Source of the DNA: Myxococcus qinghaiensis
Lineage (GTDB): Bacteria; Myxococcota; Myxococcia; Myxococcales; Myxococcaceae
Assembly: GCF_024198215.1 (NCBI RefSeq)
Contig: NZ_JAKCFA010000001.1
Coordinates: 496,001-560,000 of the forward strand
Direction of reading: 5' to 3'
Length of the DNA: 64,000 bases
Shown piece after piece: positions 29,608-38,755 of the stretch (its first letter is position 1; each line of letters begins with the position of its first letter). Below the pieces are notes generated by a model. It had not been told where the DNA came from and ran no database searches. It was given only the letters and a program-made list of their open reading frames with translations. The position numbers and the translations under genes are program-made.

Positions 29608-30135
29608 ATGTTCCACGGAACCACCATCCTCTGTGTGCGGCGTGACGGGAAGGTCGCCATCGCCAGCGACGGGCAGGTCTCCCTCGACAAGACGGTGATG
29701 AAGAACACGGCGAAGAAGGTGCGCAAGCTGGGCGAGGGCCAGGTGCTCGCCGGCTTCGCGGGCAGCACCGCCGATGCCTTCACCCTCTTCGAGCGCTTCG
29801 AGGGCAAGCTCAAGGAGCACCAGAAGAACATGGCGCGCGCCTGCGTGGAGCTGGGCAAGGACTGGCGCACAGACAGGTTCCTGCGCCGGCTGGAGGCCCT
29901 GCTCGTCGTCGCGGACAAGGACAAGACGTTCATCCTCTCCGGTGCCGGTGACGTGATTGAGCCCGACTACGGCATCGCCGCGGTGGGCAGCGGAGGCCCG
30001 TACGCGCTCGCCGCCGCGCGCGCCCTCATGGCGCACACGCAGATGCCCGCGCGAGACGTGGCGCGGGAGTCGCTCTCCATCGCCGGCGAAATCGACATCT
30101 ACACCAACTCCAACATCTCCCTCGAAGAGCTCTAG
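29608..30135 (+). CDS. hslV: ATP-dependent protease subunit HslV
   Basis: 175 residues, normal length for HslV. The N-terminus [23 protein letters not shown] gives, after removal of MFHG, an N-terminal Thr-Thr with the first Thr as catalytic nucleophile. The substrate pocket block [17 protein letters not shown] and the final [16 protein letters not shown] are typical. HslV forms a double hexamer gated by HslU and degrades regulators and misfolded proteins. hslU follows after 10 nt. The start lacks a ribosome-binding site and may be leaderless. Confidence 0.95.
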   Translation: MFHGTTILCVRRDGKVAIASDGQVSLDKTVMKNTAKKVRKLGEGQVLAGFAGSTADAFTLFERFEGKLKEHQKNMARACVELGKDWRTDRFLRRLEALLVVADKDKTFILSGAGDVIEPDYGIAAVGSGGPYALAAARALMAHTQMPARDVARESLSIAGEIDIYTNSNISLEEL

Positions 30136-30145
30136 GAGCCACCCC

Positions 30146-31549
30146 GTGGCCGAATCGCGCAAGCCGTCCGCCTTCACGCCTCGCGAGGTGGTGAGCGAGC
30201 TGGACCGTTACATCGTCGGGCAGAACGCCGCCAAGCGCGCGGTGGCCATCGCCCTGCGCAACCGGTGGCGCCGTCAGCAGGTCAACGACGACCTGCGCGA
30301 CGAAATCCACCCGAAGAACATCATCATGATTGGCCCCACCGGCGTGGGGAAGACGGAGATTGCCCGCCGGCTGGCGAAGCTCGCGCAGGCGCCCTTCGTG
30401 AAGGTGGAGGCCTCCAAGTTCACCGAGGTCGGCTACGTGGGCCGCGACGTGGAGTCGATGATTCGCGACCTCGTCGAGAACGCCATCTCCCTGGTGCGCG
30501 AGGAGGAGACGGAGAAGGTCCGCCCCCGCGCCGAGGAGGTGGCCGAGGACCGGCTGATGGAGCTGCTCCACAGTGGCTCCCGTCCGCCGCCGCCCCCGCC
30601 GCCGCCCTTCGGTTTCTCGCCCCCGCCGCCGCCTCCGCCCCCGCCGCAGCGCCTGGGTGAGTCCGAGCGGGAGAAGCTCCGCGCCCAGCTCCGCACGGGC
30701 ACGTTGGATGACCAGTACGTGGACGTGGAGACGAGCGACAGCGGGCAGACGTTCATGCGCGGCTTCTCCGGCCAGGGCATGGAGGAGATTGGCGTCAACC
30801 TCCAGGACCTCTTCAAGAACATGCCGGGCATGAGCAAGACGCGCCGACGTCGCGTGCGCGTGCCGGAGGCGCTGGCCCTGCTGCGTCAGGAGGAGGCCCA
30901 GAAGCTGGTGGACCCGGACCGCGTGCAGCGCGAGGCCGTCGTCCGCGCCGAGTCGAGCGGCATCGTCTTCATCGACGAAATCGACAAGATCGCCAGCCGC
31001 GAGGGCGCCAAGGGCAGCGGCGGCCCGGACGTGTCACGAGAGGGCGTGCAGCGCGACATCCTCCCCATCGTCGAGGGCTCCACCGTCAACACCAAGTACG
31101 GCATGGTGAAGACGGACCACATGCTCTTCATCGCCGCGGGCGCCTTCCACGTCTCCAAGCCCAGCGACTTGATTCCGGAGCTGCAGGGGCGCTTCCCCAT
31201 CCGCGTGGAGCTGGAGCCGCTGTCCGGCGACGACCTCATCCGCATCCTGCGCGAGCCGAAGAACTCCCTCCTGCGCCAGTACACCGCGCTGCTGCAGACA
31301 GAGGGCGTGCGCCTGTCCTTCACCGACGACGCGGTGACGGAGCTGGCGCGCATCGCCCAGCAGGCGAACGAGCGCACGCAGAACATCGGCGCTCGCCGCC
31401 TGCACACCGTGCTGGAGCGACTGCTCGACGAGGTGTCCTTCTCCGCCAGTGAGCTGGGGCCTCGGGACTTCCAGGTGGACGGCAATTATGTGCGTGAGCG
31501 CTTGAGTTCCATCGTCCAGGACGAGGACCTGTCGCGCTACATCCTCTAG
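30146..31549 (+). CDS. hslU: HslU unfoldase ATPase with polyproline insert
   Basis: 467 residues from a GTG with AGGAG 7 nt upstream. The AAA+ motifs are Walker [10 protein letters not shown] (63-71), Walker [10 protein letters not shown] and sensor [16 protein letters not shown]. The C-terminus ends DLSRYIL, the tail that inserts into HslV. The I-domain, which grips substrates, begins at about residue 110. It contains two proline runs, eight (147-154) and nine (159-167) residues, joined by FGFS, which I do not remember in ordinary HslU. The runs would stall ribosomes unless EF-P is present. It is co-transcribed with hslV. Confidence 0.95.
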   Translation: MAESRKPSAFTPREVVSELDRYIVGQNAAKRAVAIALRNRWRRQQVNDDLRDEIHPKNIIMIGPTGVGKTEIARRLAKLAQAPFVKVEASKFTEVGYVGRDVESMIRDLVENAISLVREEETEKVRPRAEEVAEDRLMELLHSGSRPPPPPPPPFGFSPPPPPPPPPQRLGESEREKLRAQLRTGTLDDQYVDVETSDSGQTFMRGFSGQGMEEIGVNLQDLFKNMPGMSKTRRRRVRVPEALALLRQEEAQKLVDPDRVQREAVVRAESSGIVFIDEIDKIASREGAKGSGGPDVSREGVQRDILPIVEGSTVNTKYGMVKTDHMLFIAAGAFHVSKPSDLIPELQGRFPIRVELEPLSGDDLIRILREPKNSLLRQYTALLQTEGVRLSFTDDAVTELARIAQQANERTQNIGARRLHTVLERLLDEVSFSASELGPRDFQVDGNYVRERLSSIVQDEDLSRYIL

Positions 31550-31605
31550 CGCGGTATATGGCGCGTTCGCAGCCGCTCCGTCACCACCAAGGAAGGTAGA
31601 CACCC

Positions 31606-32835
31606 TTGCCGCAGCCCGTGCCCTCCGCCGCCGACTCGACCTCCAACGACACCCTCATCTCCAAGGCCAAGAGCCACCTGCTGCAGAACTACAAGCAGCA
31701 GCCCATCGTCCTGGTCAAAGGGCGGGGTACGCGCGTGTGGGACGCGGACGGTCGTGAGTACCTGGACCTCATCGGCGGGGTGGCGACGTGCGCGCTGGGG
31801 CACTGTCATCCGGAGCTGGTGGCGGCGGCGCACGCGCAGCTGGACTCGCTGTGGCACGTGTCGAACGCGTTCTACTCGCAGCCGCAGATCGACCTGGCGG
31901 CCCAGCTGTGTGAGTGGAGCGGGTTCCAGCGCGCCTTCTTCTGCAACTCCGGCGCGGAGGCCAACGAGGCGCTGCTGAAGCTGGCCCGCAAGGTGATGAA
32001 GGACCGGGGCACCCCGGAGCGCTACGAGGTCATCACCTTCGAGCGCAGCTTCCACGGCCGCACCCTGGCCACCGTCACCGCGACAGGGCAGCCGAAGTAC
32101 CATGCGGGCTTCGAGCCGCTGCCGGCCGGCTTCCAGCACGTCCCCTACGGTGAGCTGGACGCCGTGCGTCGCGCCATCGGCCCCGCCACCGCCGCCATCC
32201 TCGTCGAGCCCATCCAGGGCGAGGGTGGGGTGCGCCTGGCCCCCGCGGGCTTCCTCAAGGGGCTGCGCGCCCTGTGCGACGAGAAGGGCCTGCTGCTGCT
32301 CGTCGACGAAATCCAGACGGGCATGGGGCGCACCGGCATCCCCTTCGGCTTCATGCGTGATGGCATCCAGCCGGACGCCATCAGCATGGCGAAGGCGCTG
32401 GGCAACGGCCTGCCCATTGGCGCCATGCTGTGCCGCGAGGACGTGGGCGCGAGCCTCTCCCCGGGCAGTCACGGCTCCACGTTCGGTGGCAACCTGGTGG
32501 CCGCCGCCGCCGCCAACGCCGCGCTGAAGGTCATCCGCCAGCCGGGCTTCCTGGACGAGGTGACGTCCAAGGGCGCGTACTTCCTGGAGCGCCTGCGGGA
32601 AATCCAGGGTCGGCTGCCGAAAGGACGCGTGGTGGAGGTCCGAGGCCAGGGCCTGCTGGTGGGCCTGGAGATGGACCGGGAGGCGCCCCAGGTGCTCGGC
32701 AAGCTGCGCGAGGCGGGGGTGCTGGGCAACGCGGCGGGTGAGCGGACGGTCCGCTTCGCCCCGCCGTTCACCATCTCCCGGGAGGAGATGGATGAGAGCC
32801 TCGCCATCATCGAGCGGGTGCTGATCGCCCTCTGA
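31606..32835 (+). CDS. argD: Class III aminotransferase, ArgD/acetylornithine type
   Basis: 409 residues, PLP-dependent fold type I. The PLP lysine is in ISMAKALGNGLPIGA, with the family motifs FFCNSGAEANEALLKLAR, LVEPIQGEGGVRL and LLVDEIQTGMGRTG. Its compact length fits acetylornithine or succinyldiaminopimelate aminotransferases (ArgD) better than the longer GABA aminotransferases. The start is a TTG behind AAGGAAGGT, an unusual start codon. No arg genes are adjacent, so the substrate is inferred from family only. Confidence 0.8.
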   Translation: MPQPVPSAADSTSNDTLISKAKSHLLQNYKQQPIVLVKGRGTRVWDADGREYLDLIGGVATCALGHCHPELVAAAHAQLDSLWHVSNAFYSQPQIDLAAQLCEWSGFQRAFFCNSGAEANEALLKLARKVMKDRGTPERYEVITFERSFHGRTLATVTATGQPKYHAGFEPLPAGFQHVPYGELDAVRRAIGPATAAILVEPIQGEGGVRLAPAGFLKGLRALCDEKGLLLLVDEIQTGMGRTGIPFGFMRDGIQPDAISMAKALGNGLPIGAMLCREDVGASLSPGSHGSTFGGNLVAAAAANAALKVIRQPGFLDEVTSKGAYFLERLREIQGRLPKGRVVEVRGQGLLVGLEMDREAPQVLGKLREAGVLGNAAGERTVRFAPPFTISREEMDESLAIIERVLIAL

Positions 32836-32882
32836 GCCTGGATTTCCCCTGGCCGGAGCCTGGGTGGGGGGGCACTGGGTGT

Positions 32883-32911
32883 TTGACGCCCCGCGTCCCC
32901 AAACCTAGGCT
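32883..32911 (+). promoter_or_regulatory. Candidate promoter of the DnaJ/DnaK cassette
   Basis: TTGACG and TAGGCT are 17 nt apart, about 22 nt before the GTG start. The -35 matches closely; the -10 is weaker. T-rich TCTTTC follows. Confidence 0.5.
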
Positions 32912-32932
32912 CGGTCTTTCGGCAACCCATCC

Positions 32933-34270
32933 GTGGACCGTCCTGTGAGCGCGCCAAATACGATTGTCGGCCTGGGGGCCCGGACGGACCACGTCGCCAC
33001 GGTGCCCAACGTGGACTTTGCTCGCCTCCAGCTCTCGTCGGAGGAGTCGTCCGTCCTGTCGCTCGTCGGCCGGGTGGAGCGCATCGACCAGGTGCTGTCA
33101 CGCTCCACCCTGGGTGAAGCGCGCACCATCGCCGTGCTGCTCGCGCTGCGGGCCAAGGGCGCCATCGTTCCCGCGCGCGTGGTGCAGCGAAACCAGCCCG
33201 CACCCGCGGTGGACGCCGCGCTGGCCGAGGACGTGGACCTGGAGCCGGAGCGGAAGAAGGAGATCATCGACCTGGAGCGGGCACTGGACGGGATGGACCA
33301 CTTCGCCGTCCTGGGCTTGCGTCCCGGCGCTCCGGCGGCCGAGGTGAAGCAGGCGTACTACAACGCGTCGCGCCGCTTTCACCCGGACCGCTACTTCGGA
33401 AAGAACCTGGGCAGCTTCCGCGCGCGCATGGAGCGCATCTTCCGGAGGCTCACGGACGCCCACAACGTCCTCACCCAGCAGGACAAGCGCGACGCGTACC
33501 TCAAGGCGCACCCGGCGCTCGCGACGGCTTCCGCGGCGGCCACGCCTCCCGCGCCCGCCCCCGCGCCCGTTCCGACGGCGGACCCGACCCAGGAGCTGAT
33601 GCCTTTCTCTCCCACGCCGCGCCCCATGCGGCTCGCGTCCCCGCTGCAGGCGCCCGCCCCGTCGACGCCGCCCCCGGTGCAGGACGCGGAGTCGGAGGCT
33701 CGGAAGGCGGAGCGGCAGGCGAGGCTCGCCCGGCACCCGTACATGGCGCGCAACGTGCGGCTGTCGGAGCTGGTGGCACGCGGCAGGGCGGCCGTCGCCC
33801 GGGGCGACTGGGAGCGGGCCTACCAGGACTTCCACCAGGTCCAGACGTTGGACCCGAAGAACCGCGAGGTGCCGCCGCTGCTGGTGGAGGCGCGCCGCCG
33901 TCATGACGAGCAGCGCGCGTCCGCTGAAGTGGCGCGGGGGAAGCAACTGGAGCAGCACGGCGACGATGTCGGGGCGCTCGCGGCCTACCGGCTGGCCTAT
34001 TCCCTGGATGGGCAGAACGCGGAAGCCGCCTTCCGTGCGGCCAGACTGGGACTCCAGCAGGGGCAGGATGTGGGCGAGGTGCGCGTCCTGGCGCAGCGCG
34101 CCGTGGACGTGCAGGGAGGGCGAATCGAGCACCATTTGTTGCTGGGACGGGTGCTCGCCGACTCGGGAGCGAAGAAGCAGGCCAAGCGCGTCTATGAAGA
34201 CGCGGCCAGGTTGGACCCGGACAACGCCGAGGCCAAGGCGGCGCTCAAGAAGCTGCGCTGGACGTTCTAG
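32933..34270 (+). CDS. J-domain plus TPR protein (DnaJ-like co-chaperone)
   Basis: 445 residues from a GTG. Residues ~1-110 are a soluble helical head. A J-domain at ~118-190 contains HPD (150-152) in ASRRFHPDRYFGKNLG, needed to stimulate an Hsp70. Residues ~200-250 are a Pro/Ala linker, and 270-440 hold TPR-like repeats ending AKAALKKLRW. It lacks the Gly/Phe and zinc-finger regions of classical DnaJ. The Hsp70 gene starts 17 nt after its stop, making a chaperone pair likely. A second GTG two codons later is a possible start. Confidence 0.85.
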   Translation: MDRPVSAPNTIVGLGARTDHVATVPNVDFARLQLSSEESSVLSLVGRVERIDQVLSRSTLGEARTIAVLLALRAKGAIVPARVVQRNQPAPAVDAALAEDVDLEPERKKEIIDLERALDGMDHFAVLGLRPGAPAAEVKQAYYNASRRFHPDRYFGKNLGSFRARMERIFRRLTDAHNVLTQQDKRDAYLKAHPALATASAAATPPAPAPAPVPTADPTQELMPFSPTPRPMRLASPLQAPAPSTPPPVQDAESEARKAERQARLARHPYMARNVRLSELVARGRAAVARGDWERAYQDFHQVQTLDPKNREVPPLLVEARRRHDEQRASAEVARGKQLEQHGDDVGALAAYRLAYSLDGQNAEAAFRAARLGLQQGQDVGEVRVLAQRAVDVQGGRIEHHLLLGRVLADSGAKKQAKRVYEDAARLDPDNAEAKAALKKLRWTF

Positions 34271-34287
34271 GATGAGCACGCTCTCTC

Positions 34288-36129
34288 ATGGCTGAGCCCG
34301 AACCCCTCATAGGCATCGACCTGGGGACGACGAACAGCATCGTCGCCACCGTCCAGGACGGGCAGCCCGTCGTCATCAAGAACCGCACGGGCCAGGCGCT
34401 CACGCCGTCTGTCATCGCCATGGCCAAGAATGGCAAGCGACTGGTGGGCGGCATCGCCAAGCGTCAGGCCATCACCAATCCCCAGGAGACGGTGTACGCG
34501 GCCAAGCGGCTCATCGGCCGGAAGTTCTCCTCTCACGAGGTGCAGGACGCGCTGCGCTCCCTGCCCTACGAGGTGGTGCCGGGGCAGCACGATGACCTGC
34601 GCATCCGCATGGGGGGCAAGGACCTGTCGGTTCCGGAGATCAGCGCGATGATTCTCCAGGAGCTGAAGGCGGACGCGGAGGCGCACTTCGGCAGGCCGGT
34701 GAGCAAGGCCGTCGTCACGGTGCCGGCGTACTTCAACGACGCCCAGCGGCAGGCCACCAAGGACGCGGGGCGCATCGCCGGGCTGGACGTGCTGCGCATC
34801 ATCAACGAGCCCACTGCGGCGGCGCTGGCGTACGGCTTCAGCCGCACCGTGAATGGCCGCGTGGCCGTGCTGGATTTGGGCGGCGGGACGTTCGACGTGT
34901 CGGTGCTGGAGATCAACCAGGGCGTCTTCGACGTGGTGGGCACCGGCGGCGACACGTACCTGGGCGGCGAGGACTGGGACAATCGCATCATCGAGTGGCT
35001 CGTCTTCGGCTTCGCGAAGGAGCACGGCATCGACCTGCGCAAGGACCGCATGGCGTTGCAGCGGCTCAAGGACGCGGCGGAGAAGGCGAAGGTGGAGCTG
35101 TCGAGCGTGAAGGAGACGCAGCTCAACCTGCCGTTCATCAGCACGCCTCCCGGGGGTGGCGCGGCGCTGCACCTCCAGGCCGCGCTGTCGCGCGAGAAGC
35201 TGGATGACTTGACGGCGGACCTGGCCGAGCGCGTGGTGGGCATCACCACGGAGGTGCTGGGCGAGGCGGGCGTGCGAGCCTCGGAGCTGAAGGAGGTCAT
35301 CCTCGTCGGCGGCATGTCGCGCATGCCGAAGATCATCGAGGCGGTGCGCGGCTATTTCCGTCGCGAGCCGTGCAAGGGCGTGCATCCGGACGAGGTGGTG
35401 GCGCTGGGCGCGGCGGTGCAGGCGCACGCGCTGCTGGCGCAGGAGGGCGAGCTGCTGCTCCTGGACGTCACGCCGCAGAGCCTGGGGGTGGCCATCGCCG
35501 GTGGTTACGTGCGGCGCATCATCCCGAAGAACACGACGGTGCCCACGTCGGCCACGGAGGTGTTCGCGACGTCGAAGGACTTCCAGCGGCTGGTGAAGAT
35601 CATGGTGCTCCAGGGCGAGCACGAGCTGGCGCACCAGAACGAGCTGTTGGGCGAGTTCGTCCTCACCGGGCTGCGCGAGGCGCCTCGCGGGCAGGTGGAG
35701 ATAGAGGTGACGTTCGACATCAACGCGGAGGGCATCGTCTCCGTCTCCGCGCGGGACAGGGAGACGGGCCTTCGCCAGTCCATCACCGTCACCGCGTCCA
35801 GCGGGCTCACCGAAGAGGAGCTCAAGCGCATCATGGACGAGCAGCGCGGCTACCTCATGGCCGCGCGCATCTCCGAGGAGATGAAGGTCAAGCGCATGGA
35901 GCTGGACTCGCTCGCGCGCGACGTCATGGATGCGCTGACGCGAGCGCGGCTGCTGCCCGGTGGGGGAGGACTTCCGGCCGACGCGGTGCCTCGCGCCGAG
36001 CAGGTGCTGGATCATGCGAGGCAGGTTCGCGCGGGCGAGGACGTGGGCGCACTGGGCCGCGCGTGTGAATTGCTGACGGGGTGTCTGGCCCAGCTCAAGG
36101 GGTCGGCGCGCAGTGGCACGGGGCGATAG
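34288..36129 (+). CDS. DnaK/Hsp70-family chaperone paralogue
   Basis: 613 residues, slightly short for DnaK. The nucleotide-binding domain is intact: [12 protein letters not shown] (9-20), [31 protein letters not shown] and [10 protein letters not shown]. The substrate-binding domain starts at [13 protein letters not shown]. The C-terminal lid is shortened and ends in a low-complexity helix ([10 protein letters not shown]) without the EEVD-like acidic tail. Myxobacteria have many DnaK-like proteins; Myxococcus SglK is one, so I give no symbol. It is sandwiched between a J-domain protein and a TPR protein, which suggests a dedicated rather than housekeeping chaperone. Confidence 0.93.
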   Translation: MAEPEPLIGIDLGTTNSIVATVQDGQPVVIKNRTGQALTPSVIAMAKNGKRLVGGIAKRQAITNPQETVYAAKRLIGRKFSSHEVQDALRSLPYEVVPGQHDDLRIRMGGKDLSVPEISAMILQELKADAEAHFGRPVSKAVVTVPAYFNDAQRQATKDAGRIAGLDVLRIINEPTAAALAYGFSRTVNGRVAVLDLGGGTFDVSVLEINQGVFDVVGTGGDTYLGGEDWDNRIIEWLVFGFAKEHGIDLRKDRMALQRLKDAAEKAKVELSSVKETQLNLPFISTPPGGGAALHLQAALSREKLDDLTADLAERVVGITTEVLGEAGVRASELKEVILVGGMSRMPKIIEAVRGYFRREPCKGVHPDEVVALGAAVQAHALLAQEGELLLLDVTPQSLGVAIAGGYVRRIIPKNTTVPTSATEVFATSKDFQRLVKIMVLQGEHELAHQNELLGEFVLTGLREAPRGQVEIEVTFDINAEGIVSVSARDRETGLRQSITVTASSGLTEEELKRIMDEQRGYLMAARISEEMKVKRMELDSLARDVMDALTRARLLPGGGGLPADAVPRAEQVLDHARQVRAGEDVGALGRACELLTGCLAQLKGSARSGTGR

Positions 36130-36948
36130 ATGAGCACCCAGCGCGCCAACCAGCTCGTCGAAGCGGGACTGTGGCTGCGCCTGAGTGGCGACGCCCAGGG
36201 TGCGCAGAAGCTGTTCGAGCGGGCGCTCGTGTTGGACCCCGACAACGTCCGGGCGCGCGAGAGTCTGGCCGCGCTGGGGTCGCCCTCGGGGCGCGGGACT
36301 CCCTTCGACGCGTCACCCGGGGGCACGTCCTCGCGGGGGACACCGCTGCCGTCGCTGGATGGCGACTGGGGGGCGTGGGCCGAAGGCGAGGGCCACCCGC
36401 TGGATGAAGAGGACGAGGAGCGCTCTCCCAGCGTGTTGATTCCGGAGGGGGATGGACCTCCGGCCGGGGACGACGTGTTGGATTTGCTCTCGCGCGACGA
36501 GCCCACCACGCAGGAGTACGGCGTCCCCGAGGGCGACACCGACGAGTTCGGCGTCCCCCTCACCGAGAGCGAGCTGGAGCGGTTGCTGCGCGGTGCGGCC
36601 GACCTGCTGGAGCTGGATGACCACTCGGGCGCGGTGGACCTGCTGTTCAAGGCGCGGGAGCTGGCACCGGGAGACCCGCGCGTGGATGTGCTGCTCATCC
36701 GCAGCGAGCGCATGCTGATGGCCATGCTGGAGTCGAAGCTGGGCGACCTGGGCCGAGTGCCCCGCGTGCGCCTCCAGCCGGACGACATCATCTGGCTCAG
36801 CCTGGACCACCGCGCGGGCTTCGTGCTCGCGCAGATTGATGGCGCCGTGACGTTCGAGGACCTCTTCTCGCTGTCCGGGATGACGCGGCTGGATACCGCC
36901 CGCATCCTCGCGCAGCTCCTCGACGAAGGCGTCATCGCCGCCGCCTGA
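36130..36948 (+). CDS. TPR protein with DUF4388-like C-terminus
   Basis: 272 residues starting at the first base after the DnaK stop. An N-terminal TPR-type helix pair is clear (LWLRLSGDAQGAQKLFERAL), followed by a long acidic and Gly/Pro linker. A second helical part (RGAADLLELDDHSGAVDLLF) ends with RAGFVLAQIDGAVTFEDLFSL, the kind of C-terminal segment seen in myxobacterial DUF4388 proteins. It completes a J-domain, Hsp70, TPR cassette. The function is inferred from context. Confidence 0.78.
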   Translation: MSTQRANQLVEAGLWLRLSGDAQGAQKLFERALVLDPDNVRARESLAALGSPSGRGTPFDASPGGTSSRGTPLPSLDGDWGAWAEGEGHPLDEEDEERSPSVLIPEGDGPPAGDDVLDLLSRDEPTTQEYGVPEGDTDEFGVPLTESELERLLRGAADLLELDDHSGAVDLLFKARELAPGDPRVDVLLIRSERMLMAMLESKLGDLGRVPRVRLQPDDIIWLSLDHRAGFVLAQIDGAVTFEDLFSLSGMTRLDTARILAQLLDEGVIAAA

Positions 36949-36991
36949 CCTCCCGTTCCAGGTTCCAGGTCGGGTGTCCTTTTAGTTGAAT

Positions 36992-37016
36992 TGACAGGAT
37001 GCTGTCATGATGACAG
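36992..37016 (+). promoter_or_regulatory. Candidate operator: three TGACAG half-sites
   Basis: TGACAG, GATG, CTGTCA is a perfect 6+6 inverted repeat. A third TGACAG follows after three bases. The repeat overlaps a TTGACA -35-like box, 65-90 nt upstream of the VOC gene, so a repressor bound here could block it. Confidence 0.5.
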
Positions 37017-37080
37017 GTTGGTTCTCGTGCGCGTGTGAGTCGGGGCCCATGCTTGGCCCGGGGCGCGCGGGAGGCATTCC

Positions 37081-37788
37081 ATGAAGCATGACGCCAGCAT
37101 TCCGGCGCTTCCCTGTGTGGAGCTGGAGCCGACACTCGAGTTCTATGGCCGGCTGGGGTTCGAGGTGACGTATCGGCAGCGTGCGCCAAACCCATACGCG
37201 GCGACGCGCAGAGGGGGCGCCCAGCTCCACTTCTTCGGATTGAAGGAACTGAAGCCCGAGGAGGGCTACAGCTGCTGTCTCATCATCGTGGAAGAGGTGG
37301 AGAAGCTGCACGAGGGCTTCTCGGCCGCGCTGCGCGAGACCTACGGCAAGGTCCCCGTGCGAGGCATTCCGCGCATCACCCGGATGAGGAAAGGGCAGAC
37401 GCGCTTCACCGTCGTCGACCCGTCCGGCAACAGCGTCATGTTCATCCGTCGCGACGAGCCGAGTGGTTACGGTGACGACGAAGATGCCTCCGCCACGCAC
37501 CTGGGCAAGGCGCTGAAGACCTCGCGGAGGTTGAGAGACTTCAAGGGAGACGACGCCATGGCCGCGAAGGTCCTCGACGCCGCGCTGAAGAAGCCCGACG
37601 CGGGGACGACGCTGGAGCGGGCGAGGGCGCTCGTGGCACGGGCGGAGCTGTCCGTGGCCCTGGACGACGTGTCGCGCGCGGGGGCGTGGCTTCGTGAGTT
37701 CGATGACCTGCCGCTCTCGGCCTTGGAGCGAGCGACGCTTCGTGAGGACCGGGCCGCGATCGACCGACTCCTGCGCGCCCAGGCGTAG
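37081..37788 (+). CDS. VOC/glyoxalase-fold protein with extra C-terminal helical domain
   Basis: 235 residues. Residues ~8-125 have the beta-alpha-beta-beta-beta vicinal oxygen chelate fold shared by glyoxalase I and bleomycin-binding proteins: IPALPCVELEPTLEFYGRL, GGAQLHFFGL and the final RFTVVDPSGNSVMFIRR. Metal ligands of true glyoxalases are not evident, which fits the bleomycin-resistance-like group. The C-terminal ~100 residues are helical (VLDAALKKPDAGTTLERARALVARAE) and TPR-like, unusual for the fold. Nearby TGACAG half-sites suggest regulation. Ligand unknown. Confidence 0.78.
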   Translation: MKHDASIPALPCVELEPTLEFYGRLGFEVTYRQRAPNPYAATRRGGAQLHFFGLKELKPEEGYSCCLIIVEEVEKLHEGFSAALRETYGKVPVRGIPRITRMRKGQTRFTVVDPSGNSVMFIRRDEPSGYGDDEDASATHLGKALKTSRRLRDFKGDDAMAAKVLDAALKKPDAGTTLERARALVARAELSVALDDVSRAGAWLREFDDLPLSALERATLREDRAAIDRLLRAQA

Positions 37789-37838
37789 TGCACGGGCCCG
37801 AGAGAAAGTGTTCCCCGGCCCGGCCCCACGTCCGGCGA

Positions 37839-38318
37839 CTAGCTCCGGATGACGCCCGTCCAGAGGCCCTTCACCACGACGTCGCCGCGCTGGTTGCGCG
37901 ACTCGGTGGCGACGACGACGAACTCCATGCCGGCCTTCCCGTAGATGTTCTCGATGCGGCCCGTGGTCGTCATCACGTCGCCCGGACGCATGACGTCCAG
38001 GAACTCCAGCTCCTGCTCGCCGTGCACCAGCATCAACAGATTCACGCCCAGCTCCGGGTCCGCGACGGCCGCGCCGAACGGGCGGATGGCGAACACGACG
38101 GCGAAGCTTGGGAACGCGATGATGTCCCCGTACGGGCCCTTCTTCGCGGCGGCGTCGTCGTAGAGGAGGGGACTGACGTGCTCAGGCGGCTCGCCTGGCG
38201 TGCCGGCGGCGGGATGCGCGCCTCCCACGGCCAGGGCGAACTCGCGCAGCTTCTCCGCGCCAATCGTGTACGTGTACGGGCCGTATTCCCGGCCGATGAA
38301 GCGCTTGTCGATGGCCAT
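37839..38318 (-). CDS. MaoC-like dehydratase domain protein (HadA/FAS1-type half)
   Basis: 159 residues from the ATG at 38318. MAIDKRFIGREYGPYTYTIG and FAVVFAIRP match the N-terminal half of FAS1-like hydratases such as mycobacterial HadA. The half contains no catalytic Asp/His pair. It is six bases from the gene for a catalytic MaoC protein, so the two probably form a heterodimeric (R)-3-hydroxyacyl-thioester dehydratase. An acyl reductase gene is upstream. The acyl chain length and carrier are unknown. Confidence 0.8.
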   Translation of the reverse strand: MAIDKRFIGREYGPYTYTIGAEKLREFALAVGGAHPAAGTPGEPPEHVSPLLYDDAAAKKGPYGDIIAFPSFAVVFAIRPFGAAVADPELGVNLLMLVHGEQELEFLDVMRPGDVMTTTGRIENIYGKAGMEFVVVATESRNQRGDVVVKGLWTGVIRS

Positions 38319-38323
38319 GGCGA

Positions 38324-38719
38324 CTATCCGAGGGAGGCTTCGACGATGGCGCCCTTGAGGACGGCCTCGCCGCGCTGGTTGGTGGCGGTGACTTCCGTGG
38401 TGAGCCGGTCCGCTTCGAGGGCTATGACTTTGCCTTCGAAGGTCACGACGTCCTCCGGACGCACGGGGCGCGAGAAGCGCACCTTCACCTTGCGGATGCG
38501 GCCCGGGTCCCCCACGAAGAGGCCGACGGCTTCCACCGCCCAGGCCAGCGTGCAGAGGCCCTGCAGGATGACGCCGTTCAGGCCGGCCACCTTGCCGACC
38601 TCCGGGTCGATGTGGATGGGATTGAAGTCCCCGGATGCGCCCGCGTAGTAGATCGGCCTGTACAGGTCGCACTCGCGGACGTGCGTGAAGGTGTCGCCTA
38701 CCTGGAAGGTACGTGCCAT
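38324..38719 (-). CDS. MaoC-like dehydratase, catalytic half (HadB-like)
   Basis: 131 residues with the hot-dog catalytic motif YYAGASGDFNPIHIDPEVG, where Asp and His carry out dehydration or hydration of (R)-3-hydroxyacyl thioesters. The helix VILQGLCTLAWAVEAV is the central hot-dog helix. The start codon lies about 36 nt after the acyl reductase stop on the same strand, and its stop abuts the HadA-like gene, so the three probably form one operon for fatty-acid or related acyl-chain processing. Confidence 0.87.
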   Translation of the reverse strand: MARTFQVGDTFTHVRECDLYRPIYYAGASGDFNPIHIDPEVGKVAGLNGVILQGLCTLAWAVEAVGLFVGDPGRIRKVKVRFSRPVRPEDVVTFEGKVIALEADRLTTEVTATNQRGEAVLKGAIVEASLG

Positions 38720-38755
38720 GAGGCCCTCCGCTTTAGCACGGAGGACCCTGCTCGC

